Assembly (NCBI GenBank): GCA_964463255.1
Contig: CAYXBC010000014.1
Location: 1-24,968 of the forward strand
Direction: 5' to 3'
Source of the DNA: CAJBLF01 sp964463255
GTDB taxonomy: Bacteria; Patescibacteriota; Gracilibacteria; Absconditabacterales; Absconditicoccaceae
Length of the DNA stretch: 24,968 nt
Below are positions 7,827 through 17,178 of the stretch, piece after piece. The notes beneath the pieces were generated by a model. The model ran no database searches. It was not told where the DNA came from and worked only from the letters and a program-made list of their open reading frames with translations. Position 1 is the stretch's first letter. The number at the start of each line of letters is the position of its first letter. The position numbers and the translations under genes were made by a program.

Positions 7827-8757
7827 CTGCGTACAAAAGAGCAAGGAAAAAACTCTGCGTACACGAAGAGGGTAATTTACAGTCCAATGTTGTTAACAGC
7901 TTATGTAGGGGTATATCTGTCGGATCAATTAGGAGACAGCTATCCCTGATTTGGTTTGAATCATCGTTCTTTTACGGTCGATGAGGGTGACGTATCGATA
8001 ATCATATCACGCGGAGTCTTGAAAACATTCTGCCTCTGGTGTGCGATATGCATACTACAATTGCTTGTGGAGCGCTATGGTTTGCTTCATGGGATATCTG
8101 GCTTCCACCAGGTATATATATGTGTTAGGGTATGAGGCTTGCTATCATATCTTTTCGGGAGCATTGATCCTCCTTTCATATATGGGTATATATCACGTGT
8201 TGATATGACGTGTATGTGCGAGTGTATATACAATTGCCGTATTCTCCTCTTTCTTAGGAGAGAGTAAGACTTGATCTGCAACGCTTTTGGCGCTTGCATC
8301 AAACTAAATAATCCTACCGACTTCCTCTGTATATGATGTCGGCGTAAATATCTGCACGGCGAAGAAATCCGTTGTGTTTGGTAGAGTTCTGGCATGAACG
8401 AAATGGGCTAACCACCATTCCTTTATGTTTAGTCTCATGGCTTTAGGTCGTGAGAAGGTACCAATGTATGGCTTTGCCTCCATATGAGATATTGAGTAAT
8501 CATGTCATAAGATATGGGTCCTGTGTACCAATAGCATGGTACGCATCTATCATATCCTCTGGGTATGCTACGGGATGCTACATAGTGATAATCAATCGGT
8601 GAATTACAAACGGTTCATCGGTGTCGAGAGACGGATTATCATATCCTCCACTAATAAAGACTATTGCGCCTTTGATATGTTATGTATCAATCACGCTCAC
8701 GCAATGGGATATGGAGAATCGTTGTTGTATGATATTGGACTGTAAATTACTCTTTTT
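7827..8757 (+). ncRNA. Large structured non-coding RNA, copy A (new candidate family)
   Basis: About 930 nt, homologous to 17179-18133. No conserved frame exists on either strand even with UGA as Gly. The ends pair: GTAATTTACAGTCCAAT (from 7872) with ATTGGACTGTAAATTAC (to 8750), followed by CTTTTT. Helices shared with copy B but with different base pairs include 8523-8530/8537-8544 (GTGTACCA, loop ATAGCA), 8095-8101/8108-8114 (loop CTTCCA), 8278-8284/8290-8297 (GCAACGC, bulged C kept), 8466-8471/8480-8485, 8598-8603/8614-8619 (loop TTACAAACGG), 8663-8668/8700-8705 and 8672-8677/8685-8690. A GTC-GAGA-GAC tetraloop hairpin lies near 8625. The direction comes from the -10 box at 7815. Class unknown. 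It resembles giant RNAs such as OLE, ROOL or GOLLD only in size and end pairing. Confidence 0.8.
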
Positions 8758-8787
8758 GGGCATTTTTTATGATTAACTACTACTAGT

Positions 8788-9048
8788 ATGGAAACAAAAA
8801 TTTTTTCTAATGAAAAAGCAAATACATTGATTGATTTTATCCATGAAACAGAAAAAACAGAAAGGGAGATATTTATATTGTTCAAAACTGGCAAGATAGA
8901 CCAGTGGACATATACAGATGAAATGCAAAAAAGCGATGCTGCCTTCAAAGAGTTTCTCTCTAAATTCAACAAAAAAGAAATCCCGAATCTGAAAAATTGA
9001 CAAGATATAGCTATAAAGAGCGAGCAATGAGAAAAAATTTATCAGTAA
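8788..9048 (+). CDS. Small hypothetical helical protein
   Basis: 86 residues, ATG 8788 to TAA 9046-9048, reading through two UGA Gly codons (8998 and 9028). It is rich in Lys and Glu and predicted mostly helical: METKIFSNEKANTLIDFIHE, then TEREIFILFKTGKIDQWTYT and FKEFLSKFNKKEIP. No signal peptide or membrane helix. It starts 30 nt after the end of RNA copy A with no other promoter obvious, so it could be made from read-through of that RNA. Family not recognised. The alternation of charged and hydrophobic residues looks like a real protein, but there is no homology evidence. Confidence 0.6.
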
Positions 9049-9060
9049 TAATTTTTTTTT
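9031..9060. terminator. Possible A/T-rich bidirectional terminator
   Basis: AAAAAATTTAT and ATAATTTTTTTT flank a short CAGTA loop at the convergent ends of the genes at 9048 and 9059. The stem is only A/T pairs, so strength is doubtful. Confidence 0.4.
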
Positions 9061-10135
9061 ATTCAGGATGAATGGTAATCACTACCATTTCGCTTTGTGT
9101 ACCTATCCTGATGGGAGCTCACCGGGAACCTATCCCTTGAGAGACGAATGCCGTCTTTTTTTCATAATGATAGCTTCCATAAACATAATCATTAAATATC
9201 CGCATAATCCGCTGTAAAGGGATGAATTGGCCATTATGAGTATGTCATGCCAATTCCAAATCGATGGGATGTTGATCTAGCTTTTTGAGATGCAGCGGTT
9301 GATGAGTGACCAGGAGCGTAAATTTTTCTTCATCAGGGATGATGCTTTTGGAGAGAATATCATGGAGCGTATGCTCGCCTCGATAGGTCTTATCATCGAT
9401 CCCGACAATCTGGAGCTCATGGATGGCGACACTGTGATTTCTCAGTGGGGTAATGTTTGTCTTCTCGAAAATTTCATGCAATACGTCTTGATTACCCATA
9501 TGATCGTGATTACCTAAGGTGGCAAACACGGGCATAGTCAGCTGATTGAAGGGAAGGAAGGCATTCACGTTATGACGTTTGGATGAATTTACCAAGTCTC
9601 ACCCAATAATTACCATATCTGGCTGAAGTTTTTTGATGGTATCTACGATAGACTGGATATAACGATGATGACGTACCGCATCTACATGGATATCGCTGAT
9701 AAAGACGATGGTATGTTGTTTGCTTATTTTCGGGCTTGAGAGTATCAACGGAGTTATTGTCGTATGTATTCAATGATAGATTCCATATCATAACCATAAA
9801 ACTCCTATCCCGATATATACTCGAAGAGGTAGGGTATATCGCAGTCCGATAATATCGCTGAGGATCAAAAGCGGGAAGAGAATCCGCGTGATATAGATTA
9901 TTCGAAGCAGGAATGTTCAGAAAATTTCAAGATATGCTCCTCCGAAACGACTGATAATCATACTAATCATCATGATTCCTATCATCCCTATCGCCATAAG
10001 AAAGATAGGCATCCAGCTCAGAGAGAGACCAAAGAGCGTTGCTCAGCTCCAGACAATCAATGAAAAGACAGCCATCATCATCACGATAACAATCACAAAC
10101 AAAAAGGTGGCATATCGAGGTTTCTGAGTATACAT
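9059..10135 (-). CDS. Membrane-anchored metallophosphoesterase (calcineurin-like)
   Basis: 358 residues, ATG 10135 to TAA 9059, contiguous only with UGA as Gly. The N-terminal ~140 residues hold four hydrophobic helices (ATFLFVIVIVMMMAVFSLIV; MPIFLMAIGMIGIMMISMII; LLRIIYITRILFPLLILSDI; VYIGIGVLWLGYGIY). The soluble domain then carries all the metallophosphatase motifs: ISDIHVD (Asp148, His150), GGDLVN (Asp180), GNHD (Asn209, His210), VTHQP and GHTHNGQ (His298, His300). Gly297 of GHTH and the first Gly of GSRGAP are UGA-encoded. The architecture matches YkuE-type membrane metallophosphoesterases, which bind two metal ions and cleave phosphate esters, in some cases lipid-linked ones. The substrate here is unknown. 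It lies downstream of the 10306-10800 gene on the same strand, but a hairpin separates them. Confidence 0.92.
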
Positions 10136-10229
10136 GAGCGTGTGGGATATAAAGAGATGTCACCAACTATAGAATTCTGATTATCTTCTACAAGAGGTTT
10201 TATATCGATGAGATGATAAACGAAAAGCT

Positions 10230-10258
10230 GACCAGGAGATGCCTGATCAGCTTAAGAT
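10230..10258 (-). terminator. Intrinsic terminator after the 10306-10800 gene
   Basis: On the minus strand, AAGCTGATCAGG and CCTGGTCAGCTT form a 12-bp stem (one mismatch or wobble) with a short loop, followed by TTCGTTT. It lies between two minus-strand genes. Confidence 0.7.
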
Positions 10259-10305
10259 TGTAGATATCATTTGGCATATTCGATACCTATGATGATTTCA
10301 TGCTA

Positions 10306-10800
10306 TTATTTACTTTTCTCTTCATTTTTCTTCTTAGAGGTGATGAAGAGCATACCAACCAAAACCCCTGCTATCACTACCATTTCGGCAGCGAAACATA
10401 TTCCTAAGAAGAAGATATATCCATCTTTCAACGGCATAAGATACATGAGTTCCTTAAGCCCCCAACCTATGCCGAGTAGTGCTCCGATTGAGGAGAGCCA
10501 AAGAATAGAAGTCCATGCCTTATTATCCGTGGTATCGAGTGGTTTTTTATCAATCCACTTCTCGATGCGGTTGTATAAGCCAATGATACCAGCCAATACG
10601 CCAATCATGATGAGCAGATATCCTATGCCACTGCTGACGGTGATCAGATCTAATGATGCAAGATTGAATAGTTTCCAAAAGAGATATCCTGATCCTGCAT
10701 ATGCGAGCATGAAGAGAGCTCTGGAAAAATTTAATACTGAGAAGATTTTGTTTTTTTGAGCGGTGTTCATCAAATGAACATTTTTTTCGATTTTATCCAT
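10306..10800 (-). CDS. Hypothetical four-helix membrane protein
   Basis: 164 residues, ATG 10800 to TAA 10306, with no UGA codon at all. A charged N-terminus (MDKIEKNVHLMNTAQKNK) precedes helix 1 (VLNFSRALFMLAYAGSGYLF), helix 2 (SGIGYLLIMIGVLAGIIGLY), a charged loop (NRIEKWIDKKPLDTTDNKAW), helix 3 (SILWLSSIGALLGIGWGL) and helix 4 (IFFLGICFAAEMVVIAGVLV). The tail is basic (SKKKNEEKSK). Topology suggests both termini in the cytoplasm. No family recognised. A plus-strand frame over almost the same bases (10271-10759) is also open, but the minus frame has the clear membrane patterning and the terminator. Confidence 0.75.
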   Translation of the reverse strand: MDKIEKNVHLMNTAQKNKIFSVLNFSRALFMLAYAGSGYLFWKLFNLASLDLITVSSGIGYLLIMIGVLAGIIGLYNRIEKWIDKKPLDTTDNKAWTSILWLSSIGALLGIGWGLKELMYLMPLKDGYIFFLGICFAAEMVVIAGVLVGMLFITSKKKNEEKSK

Positions 10801-11089
10801 TTTTTACTTATTTTTTTTAATTTCCCTCGAGGGGGTTATTTTTGGAGTACATTTCCGGAGTGATGATAAATGTTACCTCCTTTCTTATTTTTTTTATTGT
10901 TCCGTATATGTACTTGAGTAGTTTTATATATATTAGATACAAAAAGTCAATAAAGATGTAGTAGGTATTTTCTTGAATAGGAAAGGACCAGAATATGCAT
11001 CATCTCTACTCTATTACCCTACAGAAGGGATGATGATCTTCATCGATTGCAAAAAAGCCGAGAAATAAGCAAAAAAGCAGGCCTTTTTT

Positions 11090-11117
11090 TTGACAAAAAA
11101 TAGATTCCGGATATAAT
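11090..11117 (+). promoter_or_regulatory. Sigma70-type promoter for the surface protease gene
   Basis: A consensus TTGACA (11090-11095), 16-nt spacer and a consensus TATAAT (11112-11117) lie 32 nt before ATG 11150, the best promoter match in the window alongside 17145. The T-run before it (11083-11090) follows a weak GCC...GGC hairpin that may end upstream transcription. The rest of the 10801-11089 gap shows no gene. Confidence 0.85.
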
Positions 11118-11149
11118 AGTAGCGTTTACTTCTCATAAACGGACGGAAA

Positions 11150-14100
11150 ATGCTGACGCAAAAGAAAAAATATCGCAGACATGAAGATGATAATTTTCTC
11201 TTTCTTGGAAAATCGAAAGGACGAGAGGAATTTATCGTATCAAGCGTAGTCTTGCTGGTTTTTGGAGTGATTAATCTGATTCATATTTTTGCACAAGATA
11301 TTCCCATCGATGGAACAAGCACCGGATGAATCACATGAGAGGTCATTATCGAAACAGGGATAGTGGCGATAGCTTCAGAGTTTTCTTGAACAGTGATAGA
11401 GAGAGTTCCACAGTCCAAAGAAGATTTCCAGGCAGTAATGGATGCATTGGTACCGACCACAGAAGATACATCAGTTACTGATCGCGGATATATTTCATGA
11501 GAGATAGTCATCAAGTTTAAACCATCCGTGGTCAATCTCAAAAGTGTCCAGGGATCATCATTTGTAGAATCCTTTGCGGTCAGTCAAGAAATGCAGCAGG
11601 TAGAAAGTGTAGATGCAAACAATATTTCTCTTATGAAAATAGATGAGACTCAGGATATCCAGCAGAAAATTGACGAATTGAAATTGGATCCTAGCGTCGA
11701 ATATGCAGAACCCAATTATGTCTATTATCCGTTGTCATTCAATGATCCATTGACTGGTTCCCTTTGGTGATTAGACAAAATAAAACGATATGATGCACAA
11801 AATTTGTATGCCGGTAATTCGAATGCTTCATGAGCACTTGTAGCAGTCATCGATGTAGGAGTCGCCTATGATCATCCCGAACTTATCAACCAGATGCGAT
11901 GAGGGGCGAGTTGCAAAAGCGAAACATGAATCTTGCTATGAAGCTGTCTCCATGGCTATGATTTCGTGGCTAATGATAAAGATCCCTATGCAGTCGATTC
12001 AGACCATGGAACGCATATAGCATGAACGATTGCAGCTCAGGCAAACAATAACGCAGGGATCGTATGAGTCAATTATAATGCCAGGATTATGGCAATCAGA
12101 GCATGAAATAAAACAGGATTTGAGCTAATAGATATTATAAAATCGATAGATTTTGCTAGGCAGAACGGTGCCAAGATTATCAATGCAAGCTTAGGAGGAT
12201 CAAGCTATTCGAGTGGAATGTCAGATGCGATAAATGCCTTCAGGACTGCGTGATGACTGTTTGTTACTGCAGCAGGAAATGATGCTTCCAACAATGATTT
12301 GCTTAGCAGACACCTATACCCATGTGATTATACGCTCGATAATATCATCTGTGTAGCAGCGACTAGTGTCGGAGATCAGCTTGCCGGGTTTTCCAATTAC
12401 GGATCAACATCAGTCGATCTCTGAGCACCAGGACAACATATCCTCAGTGCGACGTTGGGAAAAACAGTGATAGCCGATGCTATAGCATGAGCTGCTTCAG
12501 GCAGTATACCAGTATGACGGAGTCAAGCATGAGTAAGTGCCAACCGATGAGTGCGCGCACTTTCATGAGATATCGATAAGAAACTTTTTGGAGATCATGC
12601 TAATCCGTACGCAAACAATATCGATAGCACGATTACATGAATAGCGGATACCTCGAATGCTAATGATATTATTATCGAGTTCAGGTCCGAATGCGATACA
12701 CAGTATTCTATACCATGGACAGATTATATGGAATTTTGAGTGAGCGCTGATGGAGGTATGACGTTCTGGACCCCATTCAAACGGGACGAACAATTCCTTG
12801 ATAGCAAGAAGCTGGAACAGGATCCTTCAGGATCATCGAGCTATGATTTCTCATTACAACTCAGCTGAGCGTATGCAAGTTCGGCTATGGTCTTTAGATT
12901 TAGACGGGTCACCGATAATTCGGATAATGAGTATAGTGGTTGTTCCATATCGGATTTCAAAATTAGAAAATATAAGGAGTGAGCAGGATATGAAGAATAT
13001 ACCTACAAGGAGGGAACATCCATGGCTACTCCTCATGTAGCAGGTTTGGCGAGCCTCGCACGAAGTGCTGCACCGAGCTTCACGTATCTCCAACTCAAAT
13101 CACTTATGATGAATACAGGAGATCCGCTTACCTGACTGGTAGGCAAGACCGTGAGTGGCAAAAGAATCAATGCAAGAAATCTTATGAATGCGGTAATATA
13201 TTCATGACAGGCAGCAAAACTGCTTCCGATAGCTCAGTATCTTTCCTGAAGAGGAATAAGGACTAATCTGGATACCGTCCAAGATAGCACCATACCAAAT
13301 TTTTCATGACTCTATTTTGCGAAGATGTCGGGAGCCGACGAAATCGGAAGGATACTATTCCCTTCAGAGATCAATCTTTTCGATACCGGGACACAGAACT
13401 TTATTTCTGGTGGATTAGCCAATAATCTAGGGATGGCTCCTGGACAAGTACGGTGTATCCCATGAACAGGATTTATAGGGGTGAAAGGAATTATCAAAAT
13501 GAATATCTCAAGCATGTATGCAGGATTCTTAAGTATCACAGGAAATATAAATCCAAATATTTTCACCGTAAAGCAATGAAGTGGTATCTGAGCACCAATA
13601 TCCAATAGCATCATCACCGCTGTAGCTTCTTGAGGCGTTTGCAGTGCAGGAGATTTTGGATGCTCGATATATCTGCGGGTAGATCATTTCACACGATTCG
13701 ATCTCAAGCCGATACTGACCAATGTACATATCTGATCTGATTATATCGATTCTGCCTACGCATCATTATGGAATACCGTGACACTGAACTTCACCGGAGG
13801 GGAGATACTCTCATGAGTACGCGTGACGATAAACGGAGAAGCAGTTGCAGTTATCTGATCAGGAAGATCAAGGACGGCGAGCTATTATATCACCAAAATC
13901 AATGAAAACGGTCCTATAACATTCAGTATAGACTATTATGATGTGACCAATACCTCATGAATGACAATCACGGGATCGACAGATGGAAGCTCAGTCATCA
14001 TGTATCACAACGCTCCATCCACTCCTAGTATTGAAAGTCTGACAGCGACGACATGAGGCAAAGCTATAGTGATTGGTACTGCGGATACAGGGAATCTTGT

Positions 14101-16270
14101 CGAGATATGGAGACGAAATAGTATAGGTGCATCTCTCAGCTTACCATGAATATATGTAGCATCATGAATCTCTAATGGAACATATAGTATCAGAGCTCCT
14201 TTGACCGGAGGTACGAATGTCTTTAGAGCATATGCAAAAGGTATCTATGGATCAACATTCACCTGATGGGAATCCTCAGGATCAGACAGTATGAGTATCG
14301 TTAAAGATGATACGCCTCCTACAGCATGGGTGGAATATGCTCCAACATCTGGAACAACCATCACCGGTAGTGTCCGAGCGTATGTCACTGGATTCAGCGA
14401 GGAAATCACGGGGTTGAATGCAAACGGATATATGTTTACCATCAACGGCACCTATCTCTTTACCTTCTATGATTTGGCAGGCAATCGTTGAATAGCCACA
14501 GGAAGAGTTTTCCGAATAGATAATACAGCTCCAGTGCCAGTCTTCCTTTATACCCCAGCTTCCGGCAGCGCCACCAGCGGCAATGTTACTTTGGGCATAT
14601 TATTCAATGAAGTTGCGACGATGACCAATAATAACTGATCCACCTGATATACTTTTGCCGATAATGGCGCATATACATTCACCTTCGTAGATACGATGGG
14701 CAATATCTGATCAGCTATGGCGATAGTAAATCGGATCGATAGGACACCACCATCCATCAGTGTGACGACATCATCTACATATACTGCAGGCACTATGACG
14801 TTGGCAGGGACAGGAAGTGATAATTATGGACTCGCTAAAGTCTATGTAAACGGTGTCTTGGTGAGCGGTACAGGATATCGGTCTACTAATGTGATACTTA
14901 CCTGAGGAATGAATGTATTCCTTATTTCAGGCGTAGATTTTGCAGGAAATAGTACAGGAATATCCTTTATAATGACCAGACTACCAACTATAGCATCTAT
15001 CTCCACCGCAGTTACCAGCTCGACAGGAACGACGGTCACTTTCACCTCAGATATCCCGGCATCATGATATATTATGTATGGTACCTCATCGCTCACCATG
15101 ATACTCTCAGGAACCTATGGTACAAGCCACACTTTGGCATTTACTTGATTAACGCCCAATGCTAGCTATTATTATCAGGTCTATGTCATGAGCAACGGAG
15201 TGACAGGATACATCTCTTCCACGAGAACATTAACATTCCCATATATCTTACCTCTCCGCTGAACTTCCAATATCACGACAACAGGTAGTGTAGACTTCTG
15301 ATGATGATCATACACCTCCTACGAGAACAATGGAACGCTAAGAGTATATGGAACATGATCTCCAACAAATTATTTCGAGATAAATCTAGATTACTTATGA
15401 GTACAATCAGATAGCTGATCATGGAACGGATTACTCTATGGACCTATGCAAACTGACTTCATAGGCTATGAGCCATCAAATATAGATTACATCCATGAAC
15501 CTGATCTTACTTACAAGGTATGAGCTGACGCTACGGAAATCCAATTCATATGACACCCTGCTATCGTGAATGTCTATGTAGGGACAGAGTTCAATGCCAA
15601 GAAACTGAGAGTATTTAGATCATCCACCGGCGAGAGCTACAAGAGGATAGCTACCTGTTATATCACCGGAGGATATTGTGCATTCGAGACCGATGCATTG
15701 TGATATTTTACGATGATGTCTCCTATCGTGAATCCTAATGCGCATGGCGCAGCTTCTCAAGGAAGCATAGTCGGATCCAAATATTCCGATGAGTTGAATA
15801 CTGCGTATCTCTACGCCTACAGGAGATCTATCACAACGATACCATATATCAACAGTGCAAATCTGATGGGAGTATTGACGAGAGAACAGCTCGCAAAGAT
15901 CATCGTTAATTTCGCCATGAAAGTCATGGAAAGAGAACCTGATACGACCAAGGATTGTTATTTCAATGATTTGGTGGGAGTCACTACAGAGATGAAGACC
16001 TATATCAAGGTTGCCTGCCAGTTGGATCTTATGGGGGTCGGCATCGATAAATTCTATCCCAAGAACAAGGTAACCAGAGCGGAATTCGGTACGATACTCT
16101 CCAGATCATTGCGGGGATCTACCTATAACCAGGACGGAGCAGATTTTTATAGTAGTCATCTCGCTGCACTCAATGGACTAGGAATCATCAAACAGATAGA
16201 TAATCCATGAGTAGCGGAAGTGAGATGACGGGTGATGGTCATGATGAAGAGGGCAGAAGATGGTCTCTAG
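11150..16270 (+). CDS. Giant cell-surface subtilisin-like (S8) protease with Ig-like repeats and SLH-like C-terminal domain
   Basis: 1706 residues, ATG 11150 to TAG 16268-16270, through about 59 in-frame UGA Gly codons by my count. Residues 28-48 are a membrane or signal helix. About 110-200 is an S8 inhibitor-type propeptide (VEYAEPNYVYYPLSFNDPL) running into GSLWGLDKI. Catalytic residues: Asp235 (VAVIDVG, where most subtilases have DTG or DSG), His286 (HGTHIAG), oxyanion Asn377 (AAGNDAS) and Ser624 (GTSMATPHVAG). Asn to Ser spans 247 residues against 66 in subtilisin, showing a large insertion (about 430-620). Residues ~700-1540 are beta-rich with Ig-like repeats (DRTPPSISVTTSSTY; DLAGNR; DTMGN). 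About 1543-1706 is an SLH-like domain (KVTRAEFGTILSR) shared with the 22593-23174 gene. Probably anchored outside the cell and processing surface or host proteins. Confidence 0.93.
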
Positions 16271-16343
16271 GATAGAAGGAATCTCTTGGGATTGACAATA
16301 AAGTGTATTTATATATAGTAGTAAAAATAAAAAAAACTGCCAT

Positions 16344-16595
16344 ATGAAAAAAAAATACCTTTTTCTGATGCTATGGATAGCAGGACGTATTGCGCCTCCC
16401 AATCCTATCGACAAGCAAAGACATAAGATAAATAGACGCATAACTGCGTTACAAAGACAGTTAGTTCCATTGGAGAAACACTGGGTGCAAGGTGAATTTG
16501 CTACTGATAAAAAGTTTGCCAAGAAGAAAGAGGATATTGAAGAAGAAATCCTTGATCTCCAAAAACAACTCATCAGACTCAATATGAACGCATAA
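16344..16595 (+). CDS. Small hypothetical coiled-coil protein
   Basis: 83 residues, ATG 16344 to TAA 16593-16595, no UGA. A short hydrophobic start (MKKKYLFLMLWIAGRIAPPN) may be a signal peptide or anchor. The rest is a charged heptad-like helix (RRITALQRQLVPLEKHW; KKFAKKKEDIEEEILDLQKQ). It begins 73 nt after the protease gene and is followed by a strong terminator, so it may share the protease transcript. Family and role not recognised. Confidence 0.65.
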   Translation: MKKKYLFLMLWIAGRIAPPNPIDKQRHKINRRITALQRQLVPLEKHWVQGEFATDKKFAKKKEDIEEEILDLQKQLIRLNMNA

Positions 16596-16609
16596 TTTCT
16601 CTCACCATC

Positions 16610-16642
16610 CCTTCTGCCGTATCAGGCAGAAGGTTTTTTTTT
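16610..16642. terminator. Strong intrinsic terminator
   Basis: CCTTCTGCC and GGCAGAAGG make a perfect 9-bp stem with a GTATCA loop, followed by nine T residues. It lies between convergent genes ending at 16595 and 16658. Confidence 0.93.
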
Positions 16643-16657
16643 CTTCGAAAATATATC

Positions 16658-17002
16658 CTAAGAGAGCTTATCTGACTTTTTTTTCTTCGTCATATATCTC
16701 CATCACAATCGTTTGGTATATATCGTATTGATCCTGAGTTTATAGATATAATATCTCAATGTAGATCTGACCTTATCCAAAGGAAACAAAATAACAAATC
16801 CCACAAGCAATATCATATTGCCGAAAGGGATAGGCGGGACAAGGAGCGTAGCGATAATAAACCAGAGGACACAGAAAATAAATATGATAATCCTGGCCGC
16901 CAAACTCATATTCCTTATCTTATCATAGAACTTATGCTTCTTGATGTTAGCAAAAGATTCGTGAAGAAAATGTTTAATCTTTTTGTTGGCAATATTTTTC
17001 AT
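16658..17002 (-). CDS. Small two-helix membrane protein
   Basis: 114 residues if begun at ATG 17002 (MKNIANKKIKHFLHESFANI), ending at TAG 16658 after one UGA Gly codon at 16720. In the standard code it would stop there. A basic cytoplasmic stretch precedes helix 1 (AARIIIFIFCVLWFIIATLL), a VPPIPFGN turn, and helix 2 (MILLVGFVILFPL), then a basic tail (KVRSTLRYYIYKLRINTIYT). The Pro/Gly turn between two helices recalls PGPGW-type small membrane proteins, a weak resemblance. The frame is open upstream to about 17128, but only from a TTG. Confidence 0.7.
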
Positions 17003-17144
17003 ACCATGAGGTATTCTGGTAAAAAATGATGTATATATGAGGATACATAAAAAATGATATGTTTTCTTACTCCCGATGCAAAGCGGTTTCTTGTGTGTGT
17101 ATACGGCAGAAGAATTAAATGGTATCAAAAGTAATATAAAAAGC

Positions 17145-17172
17145 TTGACAAATCAAAAATATGGAGTATAAT
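17145..17172 (+). promoter_or_regulatory. Consensus sigma70-type promoter of RNA copy B
   Basis: TTGACA (17145-17150), 16-nt spacer, TATAAT (17167-17172), followed 6 nt later by GTACAAA, the likely RNA start. The only translatable frame just after it is 12 codons (from ATG 17184) and ends in the TAA of the end helix, so the promoter is aimed at a non-coding transcript. Confidence 0.88.
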
Positions 17173-17178
17173 ATACAT

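Noticed and set aside
8087..8395. 102-residue minus-strand open frame inside RNA copy A
   Set aside because: It is broken by stops in copy B and has no membrane, signal or domain pattern. It lies antisense to conserved RNA helices.
7870..8751. Insertion sequence with a decayed transposase (end repeats, minus-strand fragments such as one ending AGYDYRYVTLIDRK)
   Set aside because: No frame is shared codon for codon between the two copies, stops occur in all frames, and the differences keep RNA pairings instead of amino acids.
9290..9517. Plus-strand open frame over the metallophosphoesterase
   Set aside because: It is antisense to an intact set of catalytic motifs on the minus strand.
10271..10759. 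162-residue plus-strand frame opposite the four-helix membrane protein
   Set aside because: The minus strand has membrane patterning, an ATG start and a downstream terminator. The plus frame shows none of these.
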